From Amorphophallus konjac (Eukaryota > Streptophyta > Magnoliopsida > Alismatales > Araceae), in the NCBI GenBank assembly GCA_022559845.1, contig CM040121.1:506830566-506894565 (forward strand): 64,000 nucleotides of DNA, given 5' to 3'. The notes below the pieces were generated by a model, which was given only the letters and a program-made list of their open reading frames with translations, was not told where the DNA came from and searched no databases. The position numbers and the translations under genes were made by a program. How positions within the stretch are numbered: position 1 is the stretch's first letter; every line of letters begins with the position of its first letter. Shown in pieces: positions 53,678 through 64,000 of the stretch.

Positions 53678-56048
53678 TGATGGGGACATCGCTTACGACT
53701 TCCCATTTCTCCAAGGGTCCCGATGCTCGCCTGCAAATGCTACATCTTGTTCGCCACTTATTTTGAGTCATTTGATGTATTTTGTATTTTATTATTTGAG
53801 TCTTATCATGTAATTTTCCTTTTAATTGAGTCAAGTACCAAGGTAACTAGGTCATTAGAGTGGTTAATGTGTCAGTTGGGCCCAATTAAGTGGGCCAGGC
53901 CTAGGAGCACCCCCTTCCCCTTGGTTTATTGTCATTAGTCTAAAACACAGGGTCTTATGTTAAATTATGAGATTCCTATAAATAGGACCTCAATCCCACC
54001 ATTTGAAGCTAATGAATGAATTATTGAGAAAAATTGCCACAAGAATTGTGCCTCTCTCTCTCTAAGGGGTGGATTCCCCTCTCTCTAGCTCTCTCTCTCT
54101 CTCTCTCTCTAAAGGGGGTGGCCCCCTCTCTCTCCTCCTCCCTCTCTCTCCCAAGTTCGCCCCCCCCCCCTCTCTCTCTCCCCTCCCCTAGCCACATTAC
54201 TCCCCATTTAATGCAACCTTTCCCCTCCCAAGGCCCTTAAACCACATTCATTCTCTACATCACCCAAGAACCCTTTCACCTCCCAAAGCAACCCTCCCAC
54301 TCCCCAAGCAACCTTTCCCCTTCCCCATACAACCTTTCACATTCCCAAGGGAGAATCCCTTCTCCCAAGCACCCTTTCCCCTCTCCAAGACTTCATTAAC
54401 CAACCACCATTAACCCCACATTCAAACCAAAGGAGAGATCTCTCCTCCCTCTCTCCTTCCCAACCCAAATTCGCAGATCCCCTTTCCTCCACTTGCTAGA
54501 CCACCTCCCAGCCCCCTTTCTGCCCCTCCCACACCTTGTACACCCCCTAACAGACCCCCACATAGTCAGGTGTCACCCCCACACCCATCCACCCCATTTC
54601 CCACCCCATCTACTCCGTCTCCCATCACCTATCACCACCCTATTCATCTCAGTTCGCAGGCAGCAGTTGGAGCCAGACTTGCACAACCTGCCCCGAGGTC
54701 GTTCGGCATCATCTGGAGGCATACCATACATCGACGGAAAGATCATCGAGATAGCTTCGCAACCGAGGTGGTCTCGCCGGCATCCGACATTTCTGCTGTC
54801 CGGAGGGTTCGTTCTCGTCCGACTGCACAACTGGGACCTGAACCAGGACTAGAGATGCAGTTCAGAAGCTTCCACGACTTCACCCTTGCTCTCCTGAGTG
54901 CGCCGCTTGACCGAGACGTGGTACCATCAGTCCTCCAAGTAACCCCACAGGCGGGGCTTCGATTTGAGTCCGGGCTGCCCGTTCCGAATTTTCTCCCCCA
55001 GGCGCGCAGAACAGGCCACTCAGGACCTGACCAGATGCCTCCTCACTCAACGGGCTCTCCCTCTCTTCCTCGACATTTTCTGGTGCTCCCCCTGATGGCT
55101 GCTCGAAGAAGACTTGTCCACGGTCGTACTCGTTTTGGTCCCGCTGCGTTTCGACATCGGCAGCGGGCGTGGTGACTACTTCCACCAGCTGCTGCACCCT
55201 GGGACCAGTCCGAACCAGAGCGTAGGGATCCTGTTCCAGAGCTCGCCCCAGCCGGTGACGACGTCGGGACCACCCACAGAAATTTACAGGCATTTCTGGG
55301 TCCGTCAGAGACGTTTCGGCGCCAGTTTTGTCGACTTCTGAGTTCGGAAGAGTGTGTGGCAGCATCTACATCAACCCCCTATCCGGTTATTCCAGAACGG
55401 GTAGATCGTTCGGCACTAGCTTGGTTAACCTCCCCTCCCCGCTTGGCCGGCTTAGCGCCCCTCCCTGTGTGGAGGTAGTGTTTGTTGTAAGACCGTCTCC
55501 CCACCCCGAGATCCACCCTCCTGCATGAGGCGTAGTGTATGTAATTAATTAGCAGGGATCAAGCTTTATCGGCGCAGTGTGCGGGGCCCTACACTTCCCC
55601 ACTCACCCACGTCTCCGAACAGTACCGGTTTCTTCAAACCGGCCTGGTGAGCTCACTTCCCTTGCTCCTCTTTTGTGCTTGTTCATTCCATATTCCTCAA
55701 ATATGTCGTCGGATAAGGGAGAGAGCGCCCGGTCCCAAGGCACCACCGCTTCCGAGCGACCGCCGTGGGTGTGAGTGAGTGGACCCGTGCCCTTTGGCAC
55801 TTTTTCGGCCTTTTGAGGTAAGCGACTGTAACCAAGGGGAGGCTAACTTGATCATTGCTGGCCCTCTACCAGCAAGGGATCCGCCCCACATCCTTGACTC
55901 GGCATCCCCGAGTCACCCCGGGCTGACCATTCGTGCCGTACGAGTATCCGCTTGCGTAGGCTTCTAGCCTTGTGGTTGTGCTTGCATTGCTTAGGTCCGA
56001 GCTACTTCAGTCTTTTTGATTATCACCCCAAGGTGGTGTGTCACATCA
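53678..56048 (+). mobile_element. 3' LTR of family B
   Basis: Second copy of 48885-51254. A short G-rich stretch (CCCCGGGAGTA) precedes it in place of a clear polypurine tract. Followed by ATCCC (56049-56053). Confidence 0.92.
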
Positions 56049-56053
56049 ATCCC

Positions 56054-57554
56054 TCTTTCTACATCATTACCCCCAAGGTCGCGAACCCCATATGCTACCC
56101 CCTTCATCTCACCCATGTCAGCAGGGGATGTATACTTGCATTGTTGCCATCAACACATGAAGAAGGGGCAAAATTGCACGCTCACCTGCTCAAGGTCAAT
56201 AGATAGTCAAGTTTTTGGCTACCCCTTGAGAGGAAGAGTGTTCCCCGCTCCTTTGCTTACCATCAATCCTAACGACAAATTGAACTCCGCCAGCTCAGCA
56301 CTACAACTTGAGTCCAAAGCAAATGAAACCTTCATTTCACTTGATTTCCGACAGATGCTTGGTTGCACTATATACATTTTTTCCCAATCAAACTATTAAT
56401 CCATATCCCCCTGATTGGACAAACATCCTAACTATATCAGTGGATCCAAATGGACTACGGCTATGGCACACGGGTGGATCTTCCTTATTCCCTGATACTC
56501 CATATCCCCCTGATTGGACAAACATCCTAACTATATCAATGGGTCCAAAAGGACTTTGGCTATGGAGCGTGGGTAATCCATTTCCTTGTTTCTTCTCTCA
56601 ACTAGACACCTCAATGAAATCAAACTAACATGATAGGTGAAGTTAGCACAGAGACTCCCAATCATCGGGGATGATCACTTCGAGAACGTTCTTACGACCC
56701 TATGACCATTCCTGCGGAGTTCGATTAAGCCCATTAGGCCTACTGTAAAGCCAAGAACTATGTCTTCTCTTCCAACCATCTGTATCCGTGAATGGCATAT
56801 GATTCCTCTCTCAATGCTTATTTGTTAATGAACTTCACTAATGTGTGTTGATGTAGTCGCAGGTCACATAGCAAGGGGATTCGCTCGACATGACTATCTC
56901 CTATTATAACTATACTATACTTTATAGAACTCGGAGGCTAATAATTTAGGGCACATAAATTTTGAGTTCCTCTTTAATAAAAATAATAGGGGTTTATGTT
57001 CCCTAAGTTGTTTGATGGCCATCTGGTTTCTTGAATGACCACGGGATGATGGACTTCTTGAGCTCTTGACTGAATTCTTGACGGATTTGGGATAACGGAC
57101 TTATCAAACTCTTGACCGAAGTTATTCCTCGAGTCAAACAACTAATACCTCCATATATGCATTAGATAGATTTTCTCTTTAAACCTAGCATGCATCATAT
57201 AAGATCTTTTTATGCATCTGATGAAAAAAATGAATGAAAAAAATGCATTTGGAGAAGCATGGCATCATGCATGCATGTAGTAGAAAGACAGAGAAGGGTG
57301 GAGTGAAAGGTCTGCCCCTGGAGCCCCCCTCAATTATTTAAGTATGCTTAGCTCTTTTGTTGTCTATCTATTCCATTCCAATTCTCGTGATTGAGAGTGT
57401 GTTCCATGTGCATGTATTAATCATGAACATGTGAGTTAGAGGTCATTCTCTATCTTCATTATCCCTTTTTAAGGTGTCTTACAGCTCCTTAGGCTGAATT
57501 GTGATGGATCCCATAGTGTGCCTAAGTCTTAAAACAATTACCTGGGGGTCCGAC
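56054..57554. other. Sequence D, right part
   Basis: Continues D after family B. It contains a 99-bp coding-like repeat (56401-56598). The rest, 56629-57554, shows no gene; 57472-57554 resembles 58915-59010 (CCxTAGTGTGCCTAAGTCT), the sequence ahead of the second E copy. Confidence 0.5.
56401..56598 (+). repeat. 99-bp tandem repeat, two copies
   Basis: CCATATCCCCCTGATTGGAC starts at 56401 and again at 56500. The unit is 33 codons; in the open frame it reads PYPPDWTNILTIS, then P-GL-LW. The multiple of three and an intact frame (56308-56628) suggest it was coding. Confidence 0.8.
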
Positions 57555-58878
57555 TGCAGACGCCTAATTTTAGACATCCCGTGGACCTCTAGTTAGATCG
57601 TCATACAAGTGATGCTATCATTTTCCTTGAACTGATTGATTTTACATACTTAAAGTCTAGCCCACTTGACTTAATTAGGCTTGGAATCAATCGTTTAAAG
57701 GTTAGAGGCCCATGGGCTGGATGGCCAGGTCAATGGCCGCCTAGGTTGGCTGGGCGGCCAAGGCCTTGGCTACCCAGCCGCCCAAGTTTGGCAGAGTGGC
57801 CAACCACCTGGCCACCTTCTCCCTAAGAGAGGCCAATACCTTGGCTGCCTAGTTGCAACTGCTGGTCAACACCCACGTCTCACGCTTGCGTTCCACACTT
57901 CGAACGCCCCCTTATTCGACCCCCCCAGGTCCGGCCTCGTTGCCCACATTCTAGGCATATAGTTGGAAGCTCCCAGAAGCCTGAACAAGAGACAAAGCTC
58001 TCGAGGCTAAGGCATTCGATTGAGCAAGGTTGGATTTTTCAGAGGTCGGATTAGCACAAAGAGAGGTGATTCGGAGAAGGAGTTTAGAGAGAAGAGGAGG
58101 ATCAAAGAAAGGAGGATCACTAAAGGTGATTGCTTTGGTAAGGGCCGAGAGCTGAGGAGAGTTCCCTCTGTGTGAGAGAGGGACGTCCCCATTGCTTTGG
58201 TAAGGGCCAGTGTTTCCATTCGTTCGTTTCTACCCGAGGGGTGGATGGCCATCGACTGGGTCGTCCACGCCACTAGGCGGCCAACGTCTTGGCCGCCTCC
58301 TGGTTTGATTTTCTGCCTCACTTGTGCTCTTCGCTTCCTATATCCATATTTCATCTATCTTGTTGGTTGAATATTAGAAATCTTCTTAGAATCCCTGCTA
58401 TAGAGATTTTAAAACTAAACTAAAGGGAAGGCGGGTGGTCGAAAGTCTTGGCCATCCCCCTTCCCAACCACCCATCCAGGCAACGCCACCACCAAAATCC
58501 TTTGTTTTGCATATCGTTTAGAGAATTTACTACACTTCTTAGTCCTAACCGGTGTTTTCTTTGATTTCTTGAGTTTGATTCTGTTTGCAGCACTTTCGGC
58601 ACTTTGGACTACACAAGGCTCTCCGTCCTTGGCCGGCCGAGAATGGAGATCCTGGGATCCTACAAACTCCCTCTCTTAGGCACCTTCGTGTGATCATCCA
58701 TCCTATGAAAATCAGGTAAACTTCTCTGGCGATCACTCTATTATTTTTAACTCTGCATACTTTACACTGCAGGGTATTAGTAGTTGCAACGGGGGGGGGG
58801 GCAATGTCCAGAGGGGAGCCGACCACACGAAGCACCGCTTGAACGAATGCGCCACACTGCTGCTTCTTGGCGCCTACA
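57555..58878 (+). mobile_element. LTR-like copy E1
   Basis: Starts TGCAGACGCCTAATTTTAGAC and ends TTGGCGCCTACA. Landmarks shared with E2 in the same order are GGATGGCCAGGTC and GGCCGCC motifs, AAGGGAAGGCGGGTGGT and GGCGATCAC. GGCC/GCCGCCCA inverted-repeat motifs are at 57715-57860. No TATA box is obvious. A G-run of about 12 lies at 58790-58801. An internal repeat, ATTGCTTTGGTAAGGGCC, occurs twice (58128, 58192). Confidence 0.6.
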
Positions 58879-59213
58879 CCCACAAATTACTGTTGTAAGT
58901 TCCTTCCTATTATTTTGGTGTCTTGTAGCTTCTTGAGCCTAATTGCGATGCATCCCGTAGTGTGCCTAAGTCTCACGGCGATTGTCTGGGGGTCCCACGG
59001 ACTGTTGATATAAGCTCTTACTAATCCCTTCCCTTTTTACCTCCCATGGCCTTTCACCTATTATGTTTATCCATTCCCATGTGAGGCTCACCCTCTACTC
59101 GAGGATTCCCTATGAGTGGGACGCCCAAATTAGGCTAGTGTTATTTTTTACCGAAACACCTATTTATCAATCAGTCGGGCTCCCCGACAAAACGGGCTAT
59201 CTGAAGAGGCATT
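58879..59213. other. Spacer between E1 and E2
   Basis: 335 bp without a PBS or coding sequence. Its first part (58915-59000) resembles 57472-57554, so the arrangement looks like a tandem duplication of [block + LTR] or a collapsed element. Confidence 0.45.
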
Positions 59214-60596
59214 TGTAGACGCCTAATTTTGGGCATCTTGAGAACCATGATTCAGCCATCATAAGAGTGATGTTATCCCTTCATGCTTGGAACCCTGAGT
59301 GCCCTATTCCAGCACAATAACTCAACCGGGCCGAAAACACGTCAAAAATTAGGCTAAGTCCTCTAGCTGGGTGGCCAGGTCGATGGCTGCCCAAAAGTTT
59401 GAAGGAGGCCAGATAGCTGGCCACCCAACACTGAACAAGGCCAAATACTTGGCCGCCCAGATGCTTAGAAGGCCAGGTATCTAGCCGCCCAACTCACCAA
59501 AATGACCAGAAACTTGGCTGCCTTCTGGTTTCTCTAGCAACCACTTATCAACCCCATGACCCACGACTTCCATCCACTCCGGGAGTGCCACTCGGACATC
59601 TCCCACTCGGGGGAGTTACTGCACATGCAAGCATGCACGAACTCACATGAGGATTGGTTTGGAGCCTCTCACAAAGATTAAGACACACTTTTGAATCAAA
59701 TTTGAGGAGCGAAAACCCCTCTATATAAAATAGGTCCCTAAGGCTCTGGGTCCAAGGTTATGAATTTGGAGTCTAGTTATGATTTTTGAGTCCCTAGGGT
59801 TACGATCTTAAAGTATGGCTAAGGTTTAGGGTAGGTTCTTGAGAATCAGATCCTCTTTTCCCTCTTCGTCCACCCGAGACGTGAGTCGAAGGATGAGAAA
59901 GCTTGAGCATCATCTGCGGGAGATATCCTACCTCCGACAGTCAGAGGAGGCGCCATCCACAGAGGGCGGCCATCGACTTGGCAGCCCACCTCCCCAGAAC
60001 GGCCAGAGCATTGGCTGCCTCCTACTATTTCAATGGGCAGCCCCCATTCTCTACCCTTTCTTGTATTCTCTACTGTGTTTTAGTTTATTTCATTGCATTT
60101 TCTCCAGTTTACACTACACAGCATGCACAATAAAACACCTTCGATCCTTGTTTAAGTGGTTTCAATCCCAAAAAAAAGGGAAGGCGGGTGGTTGAAAGTC
60201 TCGGCCAACCCCCCTTCCCAATAAGCACAACCCCAATTGTGTTCATGTTTTTTGATTCTTGAGCATTTATCGTACATCTTCAGTTCTAATGGATATTTTT
60301 TAATTGTCCTCTGATTGACTTCTAAGGATTTCAAGTATATTCTCTATTTTTGGCTGGCCAAGAATGAGGAAGGCAGAACCCCATGATCTCCCACCTTAAA
60401 GGGCACATCGCGATCATTCTCTCCTTGTGGAATGCAGGTAATTCATCCATGGCGATCACCTTTCTTTTACACCTAACATTCTGCCATGTAGTATTGGATC
60501 AACTTCGGAGGTGTGCCACAGGCGTGAAAGCCTAGGCTTGCAGTCCGCGACCTCTGCGCATTCCAAAAAATCTGAACCCTAAATCAAGCACCTACA
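59214..60596 (+). mobile_element. LTR-like copy E2
   Basis: Starts TGTAGACGCCTAATTTTGGGC and ends GCACCTACA. TATA box at 59722-59730 (TATATAAAA). Motif array GGCCAGxTAxCTxGCCGCCCA at 59365-59525. Well diverged from E1, so an old pair. The family is not recognised; the TGTAGACGCC...CTACA ends are typical of plant gypsy LTRs. Confidence 0.6.
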
Positions 60597-60807
60597 CTAG
60601 GGTTGCCCACAGACCAAGATGTTCAGTTTATGAAAGAAGTGTATCCTGGTATAGAACCTATGTCTTTATAATGGCATCGACAAAATTAGTGGAGTTGAAG
60701 AAAATAGATAGAAGAATTACTTAGTAAGAGATTTATTCGACCTAGTGTTTCACTGTGTGGTGCAGCAATGCTATTTGTGATAAAGAAGGATGGATACATG
60801 AGATTAT
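60597..60807 (+). pseudogene. Gypsy RT scrap interrupted by S2
   Basis: In the last frame before S2: FIRPSVSLCGAAMLFVIKKD then GYMRL, the chromovirus RT motif seen intact in G1 ([21 protein letters not shown]). Upstream, PGIEPMSL and KLVELKK fit the pre-RT segment out of frame. The codons stop at the S2 LTR, so the rest of this gypsy element lies beyond S2. Confidence 0.75.
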
Positions 60808-61146
60808 TGTTGAGTTCGTTGACTTTGGCAATAGTTTTGATGATAATAAAATATTGTGTGTGCTTGATAGTGTTCATATTTTTTCCATGGATTGAACTCA
60901 CGTCTATGTCTTGATGTGCATAGTATGTTTCGTCATGCATAATGGTTTCAAAATGTGGTTCGATGTTTTCATGGTTTTTGAATGGAATCATTATTGACAG
61001 TGCATATGTCATTGAATAACTTAATTTCATGAATGAAATCTTTGCTTCATGGATTATGCCTTGCTATGATTGAGCGTGTTGCTTTGCTTTGGTTGAGTGT
61101 GTTCATTGAAGATTTACATGAAAATGCTTGGTTGTGTAAATGGGTG

Positions 61147-61148
<2 letters not shown>

Positions 61149-61234
<86 letters not shown>
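61149..61234. repeat. (AC)n(AT)n microsatellite
   Basis: About 24 AC units followed by about 18 AT units, in the LTR of S2. Length is likely to vary between individuals. Confidence 0.97.
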
Positions 61235-61238
<4 letters not shown>

Positions 61239-61904
61239 AGCTTTCAAATGTTTGAAATGGTTGAAACAATTCATGGGGTTTTAACTTTCATTATGGAGGG
61301 CAAATGGGCAATCAACTCATACTTAATTCTGGATAAAACCTCAATTGTACACAGGTGGGAATGGATGACCGTAACTCAATTGCACTCACCTGGATGACAA
61401 AGAATTCTTGAGTGGCTCATCTTGATGTGAATATCTCAAATTTGATTCTTGAGTTCATGGAATGTAAATGGGATAATTGTGTTCAAGCTTGAATTACAAA
61501 TTTTTGTGAGGCTTGATGCAGTGAGCTTGTGTGTTTTCTCTTAAGCAATGCTAGTTACAAAGGAGAAGGTTATTTAATCTTAATGCCCATACTATTGTGA
61601 TATTCTTTGTGTTTTGCAAGCTCAAACCTTAGCTTAAATCCTCCGGAATCAAAGAAAATTGGTTACCTCTATTTCATTGGTCATTTAAGGGTTTAAGGGG
61701 CTTTAATTGCTATTTTTTGAACCTTTAGGATGTGCTTAAGCAATTTCATATAGATCTTGATGAAACTGGTTTGAATGTTGCTTTTACACTCCATAAATGC
61801 ATAACTATTGATTTCAGCTTTTATGAGGTGGAAAATTGGGTTTTCAAAGTGTTTTCTAGCATATTTCCAATGGCCAGACAGAAAACCTCATGCATAGGTC
61901 AACC

Positions 61905-62065
61905 TCCTGTGGAGGGCAGGTCGACCTGCTGTTGCCAACCTTGGCCAAGATAGAACCTAGTTCAGGTCCGGTCGACCGAAACTTGAGAGGCGGTCGATCG
62001 GTTCTTCTAGAATAGGGGCAAACAGAACCTAGTTCAGGCAGGTCGACCGCCTCCCTAAACCGGTC
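61905..62065. repeat. GTCGACC/GGTCGATCG inverted motifs in S2 LTR
   Basis: GGTCAACC, GGTCGACC, CGGTCGACCG, CGGTCGATCGG, GGTCGACCGCC and CCGGTCGATCG within 160 bp, upstream of the TATA box. The middle part CAGAACCTAGTTCAGG is a direct repeat around them (61953, 62022). Confidence 0.8.
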
Positions 62066-62242
62066 GATCGACACATCTTCTGCTCTTCGCTCGTGATTCC
62101 CGTTACACTCCGGAACCCACACGTGTGAGCCTTATTTGGGATGTCCCTTTACCACATTACCCCTGACCTATTGAAACTCATGTTAGACAAATTTTGGAGG
62201 GTTCTAGAAGGGTTTTTCAAGTCTTTTGGGCACTTCCCTATG

Positions 62243-62250
62243 TATAAAAA
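62243..62250 (+). promoter_or_regulatory. TATA box of S2 LTR
   Basis: TATAAAAA in CCCTATGTATAAAAAATG. Confidence 0.55.
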
Positions 62251-63130
62251 ATGTTGTTATGAACTTTGAAGAGACAACCCCATTTGAGCTATCGTTTCCT
62301 ATCTTGTAGGAGAAGAAGGAGAAGAAACGAGAGAAGGAGAAGAAGAGAACGTGGTTTCATCTTCTCCAAGGTATTTTTGGGGTTCGTGGAAGAAGAAAAA
62401 GAGGAGCGGATCGAAGAGAGGAAGAAGATGATGCTGAAATCGTGACCGTCCATCTTCCCTCCGACCTGAGCTTCAAGGAACGTGATGAACCGGCCATTGG
62501 AGATCCAAAAGGGGAAAACTCTACATCTTTTATCTGTCCATTTGTGATGTTCTTCTTGGCTTATACTTTGTTTTGAGCATATCCTATGTATTTTGCTATA
62601 TTTTTGAACTCGGGAAAATGTGTGTGGTATGACCATCTGCAATCAGTCATGTATGTAGAGTAACACATCTGTTGAAGTGCGTGTGTGTGTTATTGATCCG
62701 ATCATCGAATCGTGTTGGAGACTTCGTCTCCGTGCATGGTCTGGGGTTTGTCCCCGCGTGTGCGTTGCTAAAGTGGCAGTGTGTTCTGGGGTTGTACCCC
62801 GTGTATGTGCAGGCGCCGCCCTGCGTGGCTTGTGGAAGCCTCACCGGTTTGGTGATGGGTGGACGTAGGGAGTCCGTCGTGGTCCCGAACAACCTTAAAA
62901 TTCCTCTCGCACTGTGTGATTGTGTGGTTTACTTGTTTGATTTGTTTACATGATCGTGTGAGATCGGAAAGGCTGAGAGAACTATTTCTTCTATGATTGA
63001 AATTTCATTTCATCATAGTTTAAATTTGATAGTTGTTTTAATTCTGCATAGTTAGTTTTAAAATTTGCCATATTACTTGGGGGACAATTCAACCCCCCCT
63101 TCTTGTCCGCTCGCCAACTGGGCCAACAAT

Positions 63131-63142
63131 TGGTATCAGAGC
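63131..63142 (+). other. Primer-binding site of S2
   Basis: TGGTATCAGAGC two bases after the LTR end, initiator Met-tRNA type. Confidence 0.85.
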
Positions 63143-63209
63143 CACAACTCTATTTTTCTTGAGGTCTAACGACCTCTAGAGAGATCCATGTTGGTGAGTA
63201 TTTTGAGCA

Positions 63210-64000
63210 TCATGTCTGATAGTTATTTGTTTTCTCTTCCTTAGTTTAATGGCTGTAACCTCACTGAATGGCTTGGGCACATGAATCGTTTTATTAAAAC
63301 CATTGATGCCAAACTCTGGGATTTAGTTATGCATGATTCATATGGGTTGTCTAGTGATGAGTCTAAGTGGACTGACGAGCATATGAGAGAAATAAAGATA
63401 ATTCTATGCTCTTAAATATTTTTAAAGGTTCAATTGATCTTGGCAAATTTACACATGTTTCCTTATGTAGGATGGCCAAAGAGATCTTGGACTACTTGAT
63501 CGAAGTTCACTGGGGAAAGAAGTACAGCGTGTGCTTGATGGCTGACAAGCACGATAAATCAAGTAAGGAAAACTCTGAGCTTGTCTCTGAAGGTGAGGAA
63601 ATTTCTTTTGAACAACTTATGGATGCCTATGATACATTGTTAGATAAGTATAAGAAGGTCAAATCAAAAAATAAAAAATTGAAAAAGAAATCTGAAAATA
63701 TTCGTGTTGATAATTTTTCCTATGAAGAATGTGCTGAGCTTAAGGAATTAGTTGAGTCATCTATGTTTGATATTGATAGCCATAAAGAAACTGTATCATG
63801 TTTAAGAAATGAAAATGAATCTTTACTAGCTAAAATTTTCGAGTTGGAAGAAAATAAAAAGAAGCTTAAATTTGAATTGGAATCCAGGTCCATGATCGGC
63901 ACCTTCTTGATGAACTGATCTTAAATAAAAATCTTGTTGAAGAAATTGAGAAACTTAAAGAACAAAACAGTGTGTTGGTTGATAAATTGAACATTCATGA
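63210..64000 (+). pseudogene. gag: gag of S2, internally deleted and frameshifted
   Basis: The probable start is ATG at about 63211 (MSDSYLFSLP), followed by NGCNLTEWLGHMNRF and AKLWDLV, the N-terminal Sirevirus gag region. The frame shifts near 63405 to MLLNIFKGSIDLGKF and MAKEILDYLIEVHWGKK. The CCHC knuckle that should follow is missing; the sequence goes straight to SVCLMADK and EEISFEQLMDAYDTLLDKYK, then a long Lys/Glu-rich coiled coil. Another frameshift lies near 63896 and the coil goes on (NLVEEIEKLKEQNSVL) to the window end. RT is not reached. Confidence 0.75.

Larger units (their letters stand above)
48885..56048 (+). mobile_element. Complete family B LTR retrotransposon
   Basis: LTRs at 48885-51254 (2370 bp) and 53678-56048 (2371 bp) start TGATGGGGACATC and end GTGTCACATCA. 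The target-site duplication ATCCC is exact (48880-48884, 56049-56053). PBS is at 51258-51269. The interior (51255-53677) is only 2.4 kb: one long ORF with no RT, RNase H or integrase core, ending in an integrase C-terminal module and worn chromodomain-like tail. It must be mobilised by another element. LTRs differ by a few bases per 100 in the stretches I compared. Confidence 0.92.
60808..63128 (+). mobile_element. 5' LTR of Sirevirus S2
   Basis: TGTTGAGTTCG start, GGGCCAACA end, 2.32 kb. It has an (AC)n(AT)n microsatellite, a GTCGACC/GTCGATCG motif cluster at about 61905-62065, and a TATA box at 62243-62250. Both motifs and TATA are in the order expected of a Sirevirus LTR. Confidence 0.85.
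60808..64000 (+). mobile_element. Sirevirus-type copia element S2, 5' part
   Basis: Complete 5' LTR (60808-63128), PBS (63131-63142) and a broken gag up to the window end. It is inserted in a gypsy RT scrap. LTR ends are TGTTG...CAACA. The terminal sequence CACCGGTTTGGTGATGGGTGGAC and CAATTCAACCCCCC before the end are also found, in variant form, in S1. Confidence 0.85.

Noticed and set aside
61033..61397. ORFs reading THTHTH/YIYIYI
   Set aside because: They are translations of the (AC)n(AT)n microsatellite.

Overview
This window is plant nuclear DNA made almost entirely of LTR retrotransposons, nested inside one another. The evidence is three chromovirus-type Ty3/gypsy LTR families, a Tat-lineage gypsy element with a second RNase H and an antisense gene, Sirevirus-type Ty1/copia elements, and primer-binding sites matching plant initiator-methionine tRNA. 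I see no host gene, tRNA or rRNA gene that I can defend. The species cannot be named from this; a large, repeat-rich angiosperm genome fits.

Layout, left to right. 1-1298: reverse-oriented partial LTR of family B. 1299-1868: reverse-oriented LTR fragment. 1869-18174: Tat gypsy element lacking its 5' end here. It has a gag remnant, protease, RT, RNase H, archaeal-type RNase H and integrase on +, then a repeat zone with structured hairpins, a multi-exon antisense gene at 10091-15262 on -, and a 3' LTR at about 15441-18174. 18175-37617: 3' half of Sirevirus S1, which hosts a complete chromovirus G1 (20230-30724, TSD TATGA) and a solo LTR G2 (30871-34330, TSD GTTCC). 37618-45852: element C, with very long LTRs and a non-coding interior that holds a reverse Sirevirus-like solo LTR (39678-41875). 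45853-48884 and 56054 onward: older sequence D with a G-patch ORF and short coding repeats. 48885-56048: complete family B element with 2.37-kb LTRs and TSD ATCCC. 57555-60596: two diverged LTR-like copies (E). 60597-60807: a gypsy RT scrap. 60808-64000: 5' LTR and gag of Sirevirus S2, which interrupts that scrap.

Inferred nesting: S1 entered the 5' LTR of C. The Tat element entered the RT gene of S1. G1 and G2 entered the 3' untranslated part of S1. A reverse chromovirus-like element, itself interrupted by family B, probably entered the gag region of the Tat element. Two signals stand out. One is the antisense spliced gene inside the Tat element, whose internal exons all fit one symmetric intron phase. 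The other is a set of hairpins just 3' of the Tat pol gene, with an invariant GNRA-loop core and outer stems that differ in sequence but stay paired. A third theme recurs across the window: most LTR families carry their own array of short inverted-repeat motifs.
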